NCBI RefSeq assembly: GCF_030625865.1 | Contig: NZ_DAOUQB010000011.1 | Coordinates: forward strand, 1 to 64,000 | DNA: 64,000 nucleotides | DNA from: Anaerotignum sp. | GTDB lineage: Bacteria > Bacillota > Clostridia > Lachnospirales > Anaerotignaceae | Reading direction: 5' to 3' | Shown here: piece after piece, positions 52,451-61,896 of the stretch | Position numbering within the stretch: the stretch's first letter is position 1 | Layout of the letters: each line of letters begins with the position of its first letter | The notes under the pieces: model-generated | The model's database searches: none | What the model saw: only the letters and a program-made list of their open reading frames with translations | What the model was told of the DNA's origin: nothing | Translations under genes and position numbers: made by a program

Positions 52451-53812
52451 TTAGTATCTTCTATGTTTTTTTCTGCGCAAAAGTCTTTGTTTTCTTCGCT
52501 TTTTTCTTTTGATATAGCCTATGGTACGGGTGACAAAAAGAAGAAGCAGGAAAGCAAGGATAATACCTATAAAAATTGTACCTACGGTTTTCAGTAGCTT
52601 TATTCGGGCTTCTTTTTCTTGGGCTAAGTGAGCCTCTTGGGAGGTTTCTTCTACGGCGGAATTAGCCAAAAGGGAAACCGTGGAAATCGTTTCATCTCCA
52701 GATTTCACTGTGAGGGTACCAATTTCCTGACCTTGTGTAACGGGTGCGGTGACTGTCTCTGGATAGTCCGCATCAATTTTAATATCGGCTAAGTTTGTAT
52801 CAATAGGCATCGTTTTGTAGATATCTTCCTCTGGTACAATGGTAACGCTTCCTAAGGGTGATGTTTTATTTTTATAGGTTTCTTCTACCTCAACGTCTTT
52901 TGTGTAATCCTTGGCAGAAAAAACTTTTACTGTCTGATAATTTTGAAAGCCATATTCAAATAATGCTTTTGAATCAATATAGTGTTGCGCACCATTGCAT
53001 TTCAAAACAACAGCAATGAGTTGAGTATCTCCTTTTTTTGCAAAGGTGACAAGTGTGTTTAGTGCCTCGGTCACATAGCCTGTCTTTCCTCCGGTAGCAT
53101 ACTCATAGTAATAAATGGAGTTTTGATTTAGCATCTGATGCTGTCCATGTAAATAACGAATTTCAGTCTGTTTGTTTGTGGGAGGAATTTCGTAATATGT
53201 CGTACTCATCATATTACGGTATGCCTCTTGTTTGTATAATTCCTTGGCGATTAAAGCCATATCATAGGCTGAAGTATAATGATTTTCGTGAAAAAGTCCA
53301 TTGGCATTTACAAAATTTGTTGTTTCGCAACCCAATTCCTTCGCTCTTTTGGTCATATGTTGTGCAAATGCAGTAACGGAACCGTCAACATATTCAGCAA
53401 CGGCATTGGCAACTTCGTTGGCAGAACGGAGCATAATACCATATAATGCCTGTTCAAGCGTGATTTGCTCCCCCTCCTGCATAGCGATATGAGCGCTGTT
53501 TGGCTCAATGCTGTAAACTGCCTCGTGGGAAAAGGTAATGGTATCATCCAATTTTCCATTTTCCAAGGCTAAAAGAACTGTCATTAACTTTGTTATGCTG
53601 GCAGGATACATTTTACTCCTGCTATTTTTTTCATATAGTATTTCTCCGGTGGTTGCATCCATGAGAATGGCAGCCTCGGCACAAATTTCAGGAGGAATAT
53701 TATTTGTGGTTGTATTATTTGATTCCATTTCTTGAAGGGGTTGGGCAAAAGCAGAAAAACAAGGCATGGTTAAGAAAAAAGACAAGAGAAAAACTAAAAT
53801 TGTTTGTTTCAT
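52451..53812 (-). CDS. D-alanyl-D-alanine carboxypeptidase (PBP5/DacA type)
   Basis: 453 residues. Signal peptide to about 24, then the penicillin-binding motifs SITK (near 67), SAN in MLRSANEVANAV, and KTG in YATGGKTGYVT. A C-terminal beta domain (about 290-390) and a membrane helix (TVGTIFIGIILAFLLLLFV) with a basic tail (KRKKRRKQRLLRRKKHRR) anchor it. It trims the last D-Ala from peptidoglycan stem peptides. I start at 53812 because GGAG lies at the right distance; ATG 53818 is too close. Confidence 0.92.
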   Translation of the reverse strand: MKQTILVFLLSFFLTMPCFSAFAQPLQEMESNNTTTNNIPPEICAEAAILMDATTGEILYEKNSRSKMYPASITKLMTVLLALENGKLDDTITFSHEAVYSIEPNSAHIAMQEGEQITLEQALYGIMLRSANEVANAVAEYVDGSVTAFAQHMTKRAKELGCETTNFVNANGLFHENHYTSAYDMALIAKELYKQEAYRNMMSTTYYEIPPTNKQTEIRYLHGQHQMLNQNSIYYYEYATGGKTGYVTEALNTLVTFAKKGDTQLIAVVLKCNGAQHYIDSKALFEYGFQNYQTVKVFSAKDYTKDVEVEETYKNKTSPLGSVTIVPEEDIYKTMPIDTNLADIKIDADYPETVTAPVTQGQEIGTLTVKSGDETISTVSLLANSAVEETSQEAHLAQEKEARIKLLKTVGTIFIGIILAFLLLLFVTRTIGYIKRKKRRKQRLLRRKKHRRY

Positions 53813-54106
53813 TGGCATCTCCTATATAACTTTTACTTTTCTAAAAATTGTGTTAAAATGTAATAAGCCTCAAGGGAGTTAAGCATTATAAGAAAATGAG
53901 TTTAGGCTACAACATTTCTTGTTCCAGCAAGGCTAAAATGCCAACTGGAATTTGTATCCTACTCCCTATTTTTGTGATAAAATAGAAATAAATGAAAGCG
54001 TTCTGACGTAAGATAAGAAAAAATCTTACAAAGTTATGTAATTGGTTTTTGCATACTTTCTGATTATAGCAAATATGGACGTAAAACAAAAGGGGTTTCA
54101 ATCAAC

Positions 54107-54502
54107 TTGAATGGAAAACGGGAAAATTTGTGGAATGAAAGAAAAACACTGAAAATTATGTTAGTAATCGTATTTTTTTTCATTTTGGGACTAGCTTTTG
54201 CATCTGTGAAGGAGAACAATTCTTTACAGATGGGTACAGCTGTTAGTCCAGAAATGTTGGAAACAAGATGGTCCCAGGAGTATAAATTATGTTTACCTGG
54301 TATGGTAGATAAGTTAAACATAAATACGGCAGACCAAAAAGATTTAGAGGCTTTGCCTGGTGTGGGAGAAAAAATTGCGCAGGAAATCATTTTTTATCGG
54401 GAGAAACATGGTCTTTTTCAAACAACAGATGAAATTGTAAAAGTTTCCGGCATTGGTATTAAGAAATTAAATCAGATGAAAGAGTTTATTAGAGTGGAAT
54501 AA
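54107..54502 (+). CDS. ComEA-like helix-hairpin-helix DNA-binding protein
   Basis: 131 residues: membrane anchor (LKIMLVIVFFFILGLAFA) and two HhH motifs (KLNINTADQKDLEALPGVGE and IVKVSGIGIKKLNQM). It fits ComEA, the double-strand DNA receptor of natural transformation. The start is uncertain: a TTG at 54107 with a weak AGGGGT site, or an ATG at 54158 that would cut into the helix. Followed after 14 bases by the response regulator. comEC is in the same direction 3.2 kb away. Confidence 0.8.
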   Translation: MNGKRENLWNERKTLKIMLVIVFFFILGLAFASVKENNSLQMGTAVSPEMLETRWSQEYKLCLPGMVDKLNINTADQKDLEALPGVGEKIAQEIIFYREKHGLFQTTDEIVKVSGIGIKKLNQMKEFIRVE

Positions 54503-54516
54503 TATAGGAGGAAAAT

Positions 54517-55206
54517 ATGGCATTTCAGGTTTTGGTAGTAGATGATGAAAAACTTATTGTAAAAGGGATTAAGTTTTCTTTAGAGCAGGATGGTATGGAG
54601 GTTACCCCTGCATATGATGGGGAAGAGGCATTGCAGCAGATTAAAAATTCTAATTTCGATTTAGTTGTTTTAGATGTCATGCTACCCAAGATGGACGGTT
54701 TACAGGTTTGCCAACAGGTACGAGAGTTTTCGCAAATACCTATTATCATGGTTACCGCAAAAGGGGAAGATATGGATAAAATTATGGGATTGGAATATGG
54801 TGCAGATGATTATATTACAAAACCTTTCAATATATTGGAACTGAAAGCCAGAATCAAGGCGATTTTGCGTCGCAGCGTGAAAAAGGTCCCTGCAGAGGGC
54901 GCAAACAAAAATGTTTTGAAAGCAAGAGATTTAGAACTTTCCTATGACAGCAGACGTGTGTTTGTTCAGGAAAAAGAAGTGAATTTAACCGCAAAAGAGT
55001 TTGATTTATTAGAGCTTTTGATGGAGAACCCGGGGAAGGTTTACAGTCGTGAAAAATTACTTGATACTGTGTGGGGCTATGACTATCCGGGGGATGTGCG
55101 TACGGTTGATGTTCATGTGCGCCGCTTGAGAGAAAAAATTGAAGCTAATCCCAGTGAGCCCAAATATATTTTTACAAAATGGGGAGTTGGTTATTATTTT
55201 AATTAA
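54517..55206 (+). CDS. OmpR-family response regulator (WalR/YycF-like)
   Basis: 229 residues. Receiver with the acidic pair in LVVDDEKLIV, phospho-Asp in LVVLDVMLPKMDGL (near 53) and Lys in ADDYITKPFNI. The C-terminal winged helix (about 130-228) carries LTAKEFDLLELLMENPGKVYS and a GVGYYF end. TATAGGAGGAAAAT precedes the ATG. It overlaps the kinase gene start. By order and sequence it resembles WalR, which controls cell-wall hydrolases. Confidence 0.9.
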   Translation: MAFQVLVVDDEKLIVKGIKFSLEQDGMEVTPAYDGEEALQQIKNSNFDLVVLDVMLPKMDGLQVCQQVREFSQIPIIMVTAKGEDMDKIMGLEYGADDYITKPFNILELKARIKAILRRSVKKVPAEGANKNVLKARDLELSYDSRRVFVQEKEVNLTAKEFDLLELLMENPGKVYSREKLLDTVWGYDYPGDVRTVDVHVRRLREKIEANPSEPKYIFTKWGVGYYFN

Positions 55207-56650
55207 AAGCGAAAAGCCAACAATCAAAAAAAAGGGCTCCCATTTTCTTAGCTTAAGATGGATTCTTTTGGCAACTTATGTTGTGGTAGGGATTGTTCCT
55301 CTGCTTTTAATTGCCAGTACTATTTTGCACTCTGTACAGGACTACTTTATTGAGGAACGAAAAAAAGAATTGTTAAGTCAGGCAAATGTAATTTCCGGGC
55401 AGATCACTTCTCATGAGTATATGAGTGACAAAGCAAATAGAGATGCGTTAGAAGAAACAATGCTGGAGATGAGCCAGGAACATGATTTTCGTGTTTTGGT
55501 TTTGGATTCTTCCTGTTTGGTTGTATACGATACAGGTTATAGCGATGTTGGAAAAACAGTTTTAATCCCTGAGGTTTTTGAAGCTTTGGAGAATAAAGAT
55601 ATTGCAAGAACGCAGGAAGACGGCATGGTTTATGCAGCCGTATCCATTTCCGGAAGTAGCAATACTCGTGTTGGGGTTGTTTTAGTTTCTGATGATATGC
55701 AGGATATTGCAGATACCGTTGTTGATATTGCAAGAAAAGGTAATTTGCTTTTGGCAGGTCTGGCCATCATCGTTATAATTATGATGATTATTATTTCTCA
55801 AATTTTTACTGAGCCTATCAAAAAAATGATTAAGGTAATTCAAAAAATGTCCGAGGGGCATTTTGAGCAAAGGGTGCAGGTTCATTCTCAAATCCATAAT
55901 GAGATAGTGGATTTGGCATTGGCGTGTAATCATATGGCGGATCAGTTGGAAAAAGTGGAGTCAACTAGGCAGCAATTTGTTTCCAATGTTTCCCATGAGT
56001 TAAAAACACCGTTAAGTTCTATCAAGGTATTAAGTGAATCTATTTTGCTTCAGGAAGATGTGCCGAAAGAAATGTATGTGGAGTTTCTCCACGATATTAA
56101 TTCTGAGGTCGATAGAATGGCGGCCATCATCAATGACCTTTTAACATTGGTTAAACTAGATCAAAAAGAGATACCTTTGAATTTCAAAGAAACAGATTTA
56201 AATGGTGTAGTGGAAGGTATCATAAAAAGATTGCTTCCTTTGGCTCAAGCAAAAAATATCAGTATTCAGTATGAAAAGGGAAAAGATGTTACGGCTATGG
56301 CTGATGAAATGAAATTGACATTAGCCATTGCAAATTTGGTGGACAATGCAATAAAATACACGCCAGAAGATGGCAAGGTAGAGATTAATTTGGACGCGGA
56401 TCATCAAAATGCTTTTATCAGTGTTGCGGATACGGGGATTGGGATTCCTGATAACGAGGTTGCCCGGATTTTTGAACGGTTTTATCGTGTAGACAAAACA
56501 AGGGATAGAGAAACAGGTGGTACGGGGCTTGGACTTTCGATTACCCATAGTACCATTATGATGCACAATGGAAGCATTAAGGTTTACAGTAAGGAGGACG
56601 AGGGAACGACCATTTTGGTGCGTATTCCTATACGTCAAAATATCTTATAA
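55187..56650 (+). CDS. Sensor histidine kinase (WalK-like)
   Basis: About 487 residues. Helix at about 18-40 (LLATYVVVGIVPLLLIAST), an extracellular sensor of about 150 residues, a second helix (LLLAGLAIIVIIMMIIIS), HAMP (EPIKKMIKVIQKMSEGHFEQ), HisKA with His in NVSHELKTPLSS (near 268), and HATPase with NLVDNAIKYTPEDG and GGTGLGLSIT. It partners the response regulator. No ATG lies near the beginning; TTG 55187 or an ATT nearby is the start, inside the regulator gene. The WalK PAS domain is not obvious. Confidence 0.87.
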   Translation: MVIILIKSEKPTIKKKGSHFLSLRWILLATYVVVGIVPLLLIASTILHSVQDYFIEERKKELLSQANVISGQITSHEYMSDKANRDALEETMLEMSQEHDFRVLVLDSSCLVVYDTGYSDVGKTVLIPEVFEALENKDIARTQEDGMVYAAVSISGSSNTRVGVVLVSDDMQDIADTVVDIARKGNLLLAGLAIIVIIMMIIISQIFTEPIKKMIKVIQKMSEGHFEQRVQVHSQIHNEIVDLALACNHMADQLEKVESTRQQFVSNVSHELKTPLSSIKVLSESILLQEDVPKEMYVEFLHDINSEVDRMAAIINDLLTLVKLDQKEIPLNFKETDLNGVVEGIIKRLLPLAQAKNISIQYEKGKDVTAMADEMKLTLAIANLVDNAIKYTPEDGKVEINLDADHQNAFISVADTGIGIPDNEVARIFERFYRVDKTRDRETGGTGLGLSITHSTIMMHNGSIKVYSKEDEGTTILVRIPIRQNIL

Positions 56651-56708
56651 ATATGTCAAGCGTGATCCTCTTTTACAATCATCAAAACAAAAGAAAGGAG
56701 GTTGTCTT

Positions 56709-57716
56709 TTGGCAAGAAAAAAGAAAATTTTTGTGAGTTTTATTTTAATTATATTCACGTTGTTGATAATAATTCCGGGAGGGTTTTTCTTAAAGGATCA
56801 TTTTTTAGATGGTGGTAAAAGTGCTGCTGAACTTTATTTTATGGGCGCTAATGGAAAAATGAAAGCCATTCAGTTGGAGGTTCAGCCAGATTCCCAGTTG
56901 GATATGATAAACTCTATTTTGGAAGAATTGCAATCGGGAATGAAGGCGGATGGAATAAAGCCCACGATTCCTGAAAATATTAAGATTAATACTGTTGAAA
57001 CAATGGATAATATCGTTACCATAGATTTTAGTTCCAGATATTATGGACTAAGCAGTGTGGAGGAAGTGATTTGTCGTTCCTCTATTGTATGGTCGTTAAC
57101 CTCCTTGGACTTTTTGGATTCTGTTGTATTTACTGTGGAAGGCATGCCTTTGCAGTCAAAGGATGGAGAAGCCTATGGAGTAATGAGCCGGCAAAATGTA
57201 TTAATAGATCCGGTAGTTTCATCTACGACAACGGAATATGCTATTTTAAAATTGTATTTTTCCAATGCAGATGCATCTGATTTGGTGGTGGAAGACCGTG
57301 TGGTTGAGGTTAATGCAAATCAACCCAGAGAAAGAACCATATTGGAGCAACTGATTTCGGGACCTAAGGAAGCAGGTCATTATGCAACCATACCTGCGGA
57401 AACAAAAATCATGGATATCACCACAACCAGCGATGGTGTTTGTTATGTAAACTTAAGTCAAGAGTTTGTAACAAAGCATAATGGCGGTTCCACGGGAGAA
57501 TTACTTACCATCTATTCCATTGTGAATTCTCTGGCAGAAATGGAAAATGTTAATAAAGTCCAGTTTTTAATCGAAGGGGAAAAGATGGATGCCTTTAAAG
57601 GACATGTTGATTTTAGTACACCTTTTGTACCTGTAAAAAGCTTAAAAACTGTAAACACGACGCAAAATGTGGCACAAAATACGCCACAAACTACAACGCA
57701 GAATGAAGAGCCATGA
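56709..57716 (+). CDS. GerMN-domain exported protein
   Basis: 335 residues. Membrane anchor (FVSFILIIFTLLIIIPGGFF) with two GerMN repeats (about 60-155 with NSILEELQSGMKADGIKPTI, and 195-300 with TILEQLISGPKEAG). Thr/Gln-rich tail. TTG start seven bases after AAAGGAGG. It follows the kinase gene in the way YycH-like proteins do; an accessory sensor role is inferred. Overlaps comEC by four bases. Confidence 0.82.
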   Translation: MARKKKIFVSFILIIFTLLIIIPGGFFLKDHFLDGGKSAAELYFMGANGKMKAIQLEVQPDSQLDMINSILEELQSGMKADGIKPTIPENIKINTVETMDNIVTIDFSSRYYGLSSVEEVICRSSIVWSLTSLDFLDSVVFTVEGMPLQSKDGEAYGVMSRQNVLIDPVVSSTTTEYAILKLYFSNADASDLVVEDRVVEVNANQPRERTILEQLISGPKEAGHYATIPAETKIMDITTTSDGVCYVNLSQEFVTKHNGGSTGELLTIYSIVNSLAEMENVNKVQFLIEGEKMDAFKGHVDFSTPFVPVKSLKTVNTTQNVAQNTPQTTTQNEEP

Positions 57717-60067
57717 AAATAAAAAGACCGGCCCTTTGGGCTTTAATATTCACCATATGTGGAATTTATTTCCGGCTAGGCATATCGAAACAGGTATGCT
57801 TAGCCTTTTTTATTTTTATATTTTTTTGCATTTCACGTTTCGTGATGAAAAGATATGTAAAACTAGCTATAAGCTTAATGGCAATGTTGTGTTTGGCTTT
57901 TATTTTAGCAGGGCAGTCTGTTAAGATATCTATTCCCACTTTAGAAGGAGAAATGCTATCAGATAGTCCGGGTGTAATTCGGGAGCAAGGAATAACCTCT
58001 TCTGGCAATCAAAAGTTATTAATTAGAATGGATCAAGCATTTCAGCAAAAGTATGGGAAAAATATAGAACTATATGCTGTTTATTCAGGAGAAGGCATTT
58101 ATGAAATAGGCGATGAAGTTTTGCTTTCTGGTGAGGTGTTACCATTAGAGGGGAGAACGGTTCCGGGGGGCTACGATGAGAAATTATATTTGAAAACTAA
58201 GGGGATAGACTACAAAATTTATCCTGAAAAAATTCAAAAAGTGGGAAAAACCAATGGTTTTGCTGTTGTACTGCAAAAACAGAAGGAGAGAGTATTTGCA
58301 GTATTTGACACAGTGTTGTCTCAAAAGGAAAGCGGCATTGTAAAGGCCATGGTCACGGGAGAAAAAGATGATATTGATCAAGAAACAAGGGATTTATACA
58401 TAAAAGCAGGAATTAACCATATCCTTTGTGTTTCGGGGCTTCATGTTTCTTTTTTTGCATTATTCCTTCATTTTTTTGTGGAAAAATGTTTGAGGCAAAG
58501 CAAACGTATGGCTGCAATAGTTACTATTCTCTGTTGCGTAGGATTTTTGATGTTCACAGGGTTTTCCCCTTCATCGGTAAGGGCTGTTATTATGATTGCA
58601 GTAGCATTGTTTGGTCGAGTTCTTTTCAGAAAAAGTGACTGGTTGAATAACCTGGCAATTGCTGCTTTACTGATTCTATTGTTTCAGCCCCTTTATTTGT
58701 GGAATGCGGGATTTCAGTTGTCCTTTATTACAGCGTTTGGTATTTGGCTGGGCTTACAGGTTATATCTAAAAAGGATAAGCCATGGGGAAAACTAAAGCG
58801 GTCCTTTATTCTTTCCCTCTATGCATCCCTATTTAGCTATCCTATTGTGGCGTATCATTTTTTCAATATTTCCTTGGTAGGGGTTTTCGTAAATTTATTG
58901 ATTCTTCCTTTTTGCGGAATCTTGTTGTTATTTATTTTTGTTACAGCGGTAACGGGATTGTTATTCCCACCTTTGGCTGCAATTTCAGCAGGGGGAATTT
59001 ATGGAATATTACAATTTTATGAAATAGTATGTGAGGCTGCGGTTTCTATTCCAAAGGGCTATTTATTGGTGGGTGCTCCAGCCATTACGTCAATTGCCCT
59101 TTATTACTTGGTGTTATGCATGAGCAGCTTTTATGGAAAACGCTTTTGCAATGAAAAGGGAATTTTTTTTGTTATGATTGTTTTGGGATTTTCGGTTTTT
59201 GGGAATCGGTTGATTTTCCATAAAAACACCGTTGCCTTTTTGGATATTGGGCAAGGAGATTCTACCGTTATTTCTACGTTTGACGGCAGGGCGGTGGTAA
59301 TAGATGGTGGTGGATGGTATGGTACAGAAGTGGGAAAGAATACCGGAGTAAAAGTAGTAGAACCCTATTTGGAATATTTGGGGATAAAAGACTTGGACGG
59401 AATTTTTTTGACTCATTTTGATTCTGACCACATGATTGGTGTTATTGAGCTTTGTGAGAATGTACCTTTAAAGGCATTATATATATCCTCATATCCCTTT
59501 GGGGATTCCCCAAATTGGCAGTCATTGAAAGAAGTATTGGATAAACAGAACATTATGCTGTATACTGTGGAAGAGGGCAATGCTGCAAACTGGGGGAAGG
59601 ACGGGAAGTTTGATTGTCTCTATCCTTTGGGGGGTATAAAGTTCTTGGGGGATGACGATAACCATGGTTCTTTGGTTTTAAAATATGAATATGGTGGAAC
59701 AAAGGTTTTATTGACAGGAGATGCCGCAGTTGAAGATGAACGGATTATGCTATCCAAAGGCTCAGATGTTTCAGCGGAAATTTTAAAGCTTGGACATCAT
59801 GGTTCAAAATATTCTAGTAGTGAAGCTTTTTTGTCGGCAGTTTCCCCTAGGGTTGGTATTATATCTTGTGGGGCGGAAAATATTTATGGGCATCCCCATG
59901 AAGAAACGTTGCAAAGGCTGAATGCACAAGGGGTATCTGTGTGCAGAACAGATGCTCAGGGTACAATTTTAGCGAAAATATCTCCAAAGGACAGCTATAC
60001 GCTGGAAGCTGTTGCGGAAAGGGAATCAGTATATGAAAGAATTAAAAAAACAATGGAAGAATGGTGA
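57713..60067 (+). CDS. comEC: ComEC/Rec2 DNA-uptake channel
   Basis: 784 residues. N-terminal soluble and OB-like region (about 60-180), the Competence domain with about ten helices (GINHILCVSGLHVSFFALFL, TGFSPSSVRAVIMIAVALFG), and a C-terminal metallo-beta-lactamase domain (FLDIGQGDSTVIST, FLTHFDSDHMIGV near 565, LGHHGSKYSSSE). It brings single-strand DNA across the membrane. All three domains are intact. Coupled to the GerMN gene, and holA starts within its end. Confidence 0.94.
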   Translation: MKIKRPALWALIFTICGIYFRLGISKQVCLAFFIFIFFCISRFVMKRYVKLAISLMAMLCLAFILAGQSVKISIPTLEGEMLSDSPGVIREQGITSSGNQKLLIRMDQAFQQKYGKNIELYAVYSGEGIYEIGDEVLLSGEVLPLEGRTVPGGYDEKLYLKTKGIDYKIYPEKIQKVGKTNGFAVVLQKQKERVFAVFDTVLSQKESGIVKAMVTGEKDDIDQETRDLYIKAGINHILCVSGLHVSFFALFLHFFVEKCLRQSKRMAAIVTILCCVGFLMFTGFSPSSVRAVIMIAVALFGRVLFRKSDWLNNLAIAALLILLFQPLYLWNAGFQLSFITAFGIWLGLQVISKKDKPWGKLKRSFILSLYASLFSYPIVAYHFFNISLVGVFVNLLILPFCGILLLFIFVTAVTGLLFPPLAAISAGGIYGILQFYEIVCEAAVSIPKGYLLVGAPAITSIALYYLVLCMSSFYGKRFCNEKGIFFVMIVLGFSVFGNRLIFHKNTVAFLDIGQGDSTVISTFDGRAVVIDGGGWYGTEVGKNTGVKVVEPYLEYLGIKDLDGIFLTHFDSDHMIGVIELCENVPLKALYISSYPFGDSPNWQSLKEVLDKQNIMLYTVEEGNAANWGKDGKFDCLYPLGGIKFLGDDDNHGSLVLKYEYGGTKVLLTGDAAVEDERIMLSKGSDVSAEILKLGHHGSKYSSSEAFLSAVSPRVGIISCGAENIYGHPHEETLQRLNAQGVSVCRTDAQGTILAKISPKDSYTLEAVAERESVYERIKKTMEEW

Positions 60068-61049
60068 TTTTAAGCCCTGTTACCTGTTTTATGGCGCTGA
60101 AACCTATCTGATAAAAAATTATGAAAAAGCACTTACGGATGCTATTTTGTCATCCGGCTCGGAAATGATGAATCACGATATTTTTGAAGAAAAAAGGGCT
60201 AATGCGGGAGTGATTATGGATGCTGCGGAAACCCTTCCGTTTTTAAATGAAAGGCGCTTGGTTACAGTGCGTAACAGTGGTTTTTTTCAGAAAGGCAATG
60301 CAAAGGAGGAAGGGGAAAAGTTGATTGAGTATTTCAAACACTTACCCGAGTACATTTGCCTTCTCTTTATTGAAGAAAAGGTGGAAAAGAACAATCGCCT
60401 TTACAAAGCATTGGTGAAAAATGGCCAGGCCATTGAGTTTAAAACGCCAGGGGAAAAGGAATTGGCGATATGGATCAAAAAAGAGTGTGGGAGAAATGGC
60501 AATAACATGGAAGGTAGTGTGATACAATTTTTTCTCCAAACAGTAGAAGACGATATGGAGTCGATGGAACGGGAATTGCAAAAACTGCTTTCCTATAAAG
60601 GAGCCCGGGGAAATATTGAAATTGAAGATATAAAAGAAGTTTGCACACCGTCGCTGGAAGCCAAGGTTTTTGACTTGGTTCGTGCTGTAGCTGAAGAAAA
60701 GCCGGAAAAAGCTATTTCAATTTATCGTAACCTTTTGCTCATGAAAGAATCCCCATATATGGTACTTTCTTTAATTACTAGGCAATTCCGTATGATTTTA
60801 CTAAGCGCTTTACTTTCGGAAGAGGGAAGGGCAAACGGCGAAATTGCACAGAAGTTGGAAATCAGAGATTTCGCTGTAAAGGAATACATTAGGCAGGCAA
60901 AACGTTTTTCTATGAAAGAATGGGAAATGGCATTAGAGGATTGCTTAAAGACAGATTTGGATATCAAAACAGGAAAAGTTGCGGAGGAAACTGCTGTAGA
61001 ACTGCTTATTATGAAATATAGCTGTAAAGCATTGCGAAACAGCCGTTAA
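60033..61049 (+). CDS. holA: DNA polymerase III, delta subunit
   Basis: 338 residues. The clamp-loader delta fold starts PCYLFYGAETYLIKNYEKAL, has LPFLNERRLVTVRN and ends with the helical collar (ALEDCLKTDLDIKTGKVAEE). It opens the sliding clamp. ATG 60033 overlaps comEC. The comEC-holA order is conserved in many Firmicutes. Confidence 0.93.
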   Translation: MKELKKQWKNGDFKPCYLFYGAETYLIKNYEKALTDAILSSGSEMMNHDIFEEKRANAGVIMDAAETLPFLNERRLVTVRNSGFFQKGNAKEEGEKLIEYFKHLPEYICLLFIEEKVEKNNRLYKALVKNGQAIEFKTPGEKELAIWIKKECGRNGNNMEGSVIQFFLQTVEDDMESMERELQKLLSYKGARGNIEIEDIKEVCTPSLEAKVFDLVRAVAEEKPEKAISIYRNLLLMKESPYMVLSLITRQFRMILLSALLSEEGRANGEIAQKLEIRDFAVKEYIRQAKRFSMKEWEMALEDCLKTDLDIKTGKVAEETAVELLIMKYSCKALRNSR

Positions 61050-61055
61050 CGTATA

Positions 61056-61094
61056 AAAAAGGGTGTCCCCAGTATAAGTGTGGATGCCCTTTTA
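61056..61094 (+). terminator. Terminator after holA
   Basis: GGGTGTCC pairs with GGATGCCC (one G-T), with AAAA and TTTT flanks. Confidence 0.8.
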
Positions 61095-61171
61095 TCATTT
61101 TATTTCTATTTGTGATCATTACGTATTATCTAAGGAGATAGATATTCTGAAATCATGTTGACATCTATCTT

Positions 61172-61729
61172 TTAAATTTTTGCAATTACGCGGCAAGGTA
61201 AACCTGTCATATCAGTAAAATTCATGGGAGCAGTGTAGGCCTGAAAATGTGTCCCATGCTTCATGATTTCTAAAAGATTACATAAATTTTCTATCACAAA
61301 AATACTATTGTCGGCACAATATTGATCTGCCGGTGTATGTTCTTTTCCTTGCCTAACACCGGCAAAATCAATACCGATAATAGAGATCCTTTTTTTTACC
61401 AATGCTTCTATTAACTCATGAGAAAGCTGGGGATGCTCCGTAAAATAAGTATGACTGCCATAGCCTTCTTTTTCAATAAAACCGGTATAAAAAGCAACAA
61501 ACATCTTTGGTTTTACTTTTTCCAAGTCAATGTCTGTAATTTCGATATCTCTTTTCTCAGTATGGCTGACATCGAAGACGATTGCCGCCCGCTCTAGATA
61601 CTCCAGCGGGAATTCTTTATTCATAATATCAAAATGTGTCCCCAGATGCCCCATAAGGGCTTTTTTTTCGTGCCCTTGTGCAGCGGAAGCCATTTTCGGC
61701 GAAATTTTCAATGTAATATCAATAAACAT
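61172..61729 (-). CDS. Cyclase / kynurenine formamidase-like hydrolase
   Basis: 185 residues of the cyclase superfamily. The metal motif is GHLGTHFDIMN, close to HxGTHxDxP, with IIGIDFAGVRQGKEHTPAD. Substrate unknown; family members hydrolyse formylkynurenine or form lactams. Single gene, convergent with holA, divergent spacing to the ANTAR gene. Confidence 0.8.
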   Translation of the reverse strand: MFIDITLKISPKMASAAQGHEKKALMGHLGTHFDIMNKEFPLEYLERAAIVFDVSHTEKRDIEITDIDLEKVKPKMFVAFYTGFIEKEGYGSHTYFTEHPQLSHELIEALVKKRISIIGIDFAGVRQGKEHTPADQYCADNSIFVIENLCNLLEIMKHGTHFQAYTAPMNFTDMTGLPCRVIAKI

Positions 61730-61827
61730 AGGATAAGCCTCTCCTTCTTTTATTTGTGTATCTAAGGAATTGTTTTGTGTGACGGTTGATGAAGTTAAAT
61801 GTCATACCTTTTTAGAAGTGATATGAA

Positions 61828-61863
61828 AAATAGCGATATGCCCCAAATTATGGGGCTATCGCC
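61828..61863 (-). terminator. Terminator of the ANTAR gene
   Basis: GCGATATGCCCC pairs with GGGGCTATCGC; on the minus strand the hairpin is followed by TATTTTTC. Confidence 0.75.
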
Positions 61864-61896
61864 ATTGAAAATGAAAGAACTATTGCAATGTGAATA

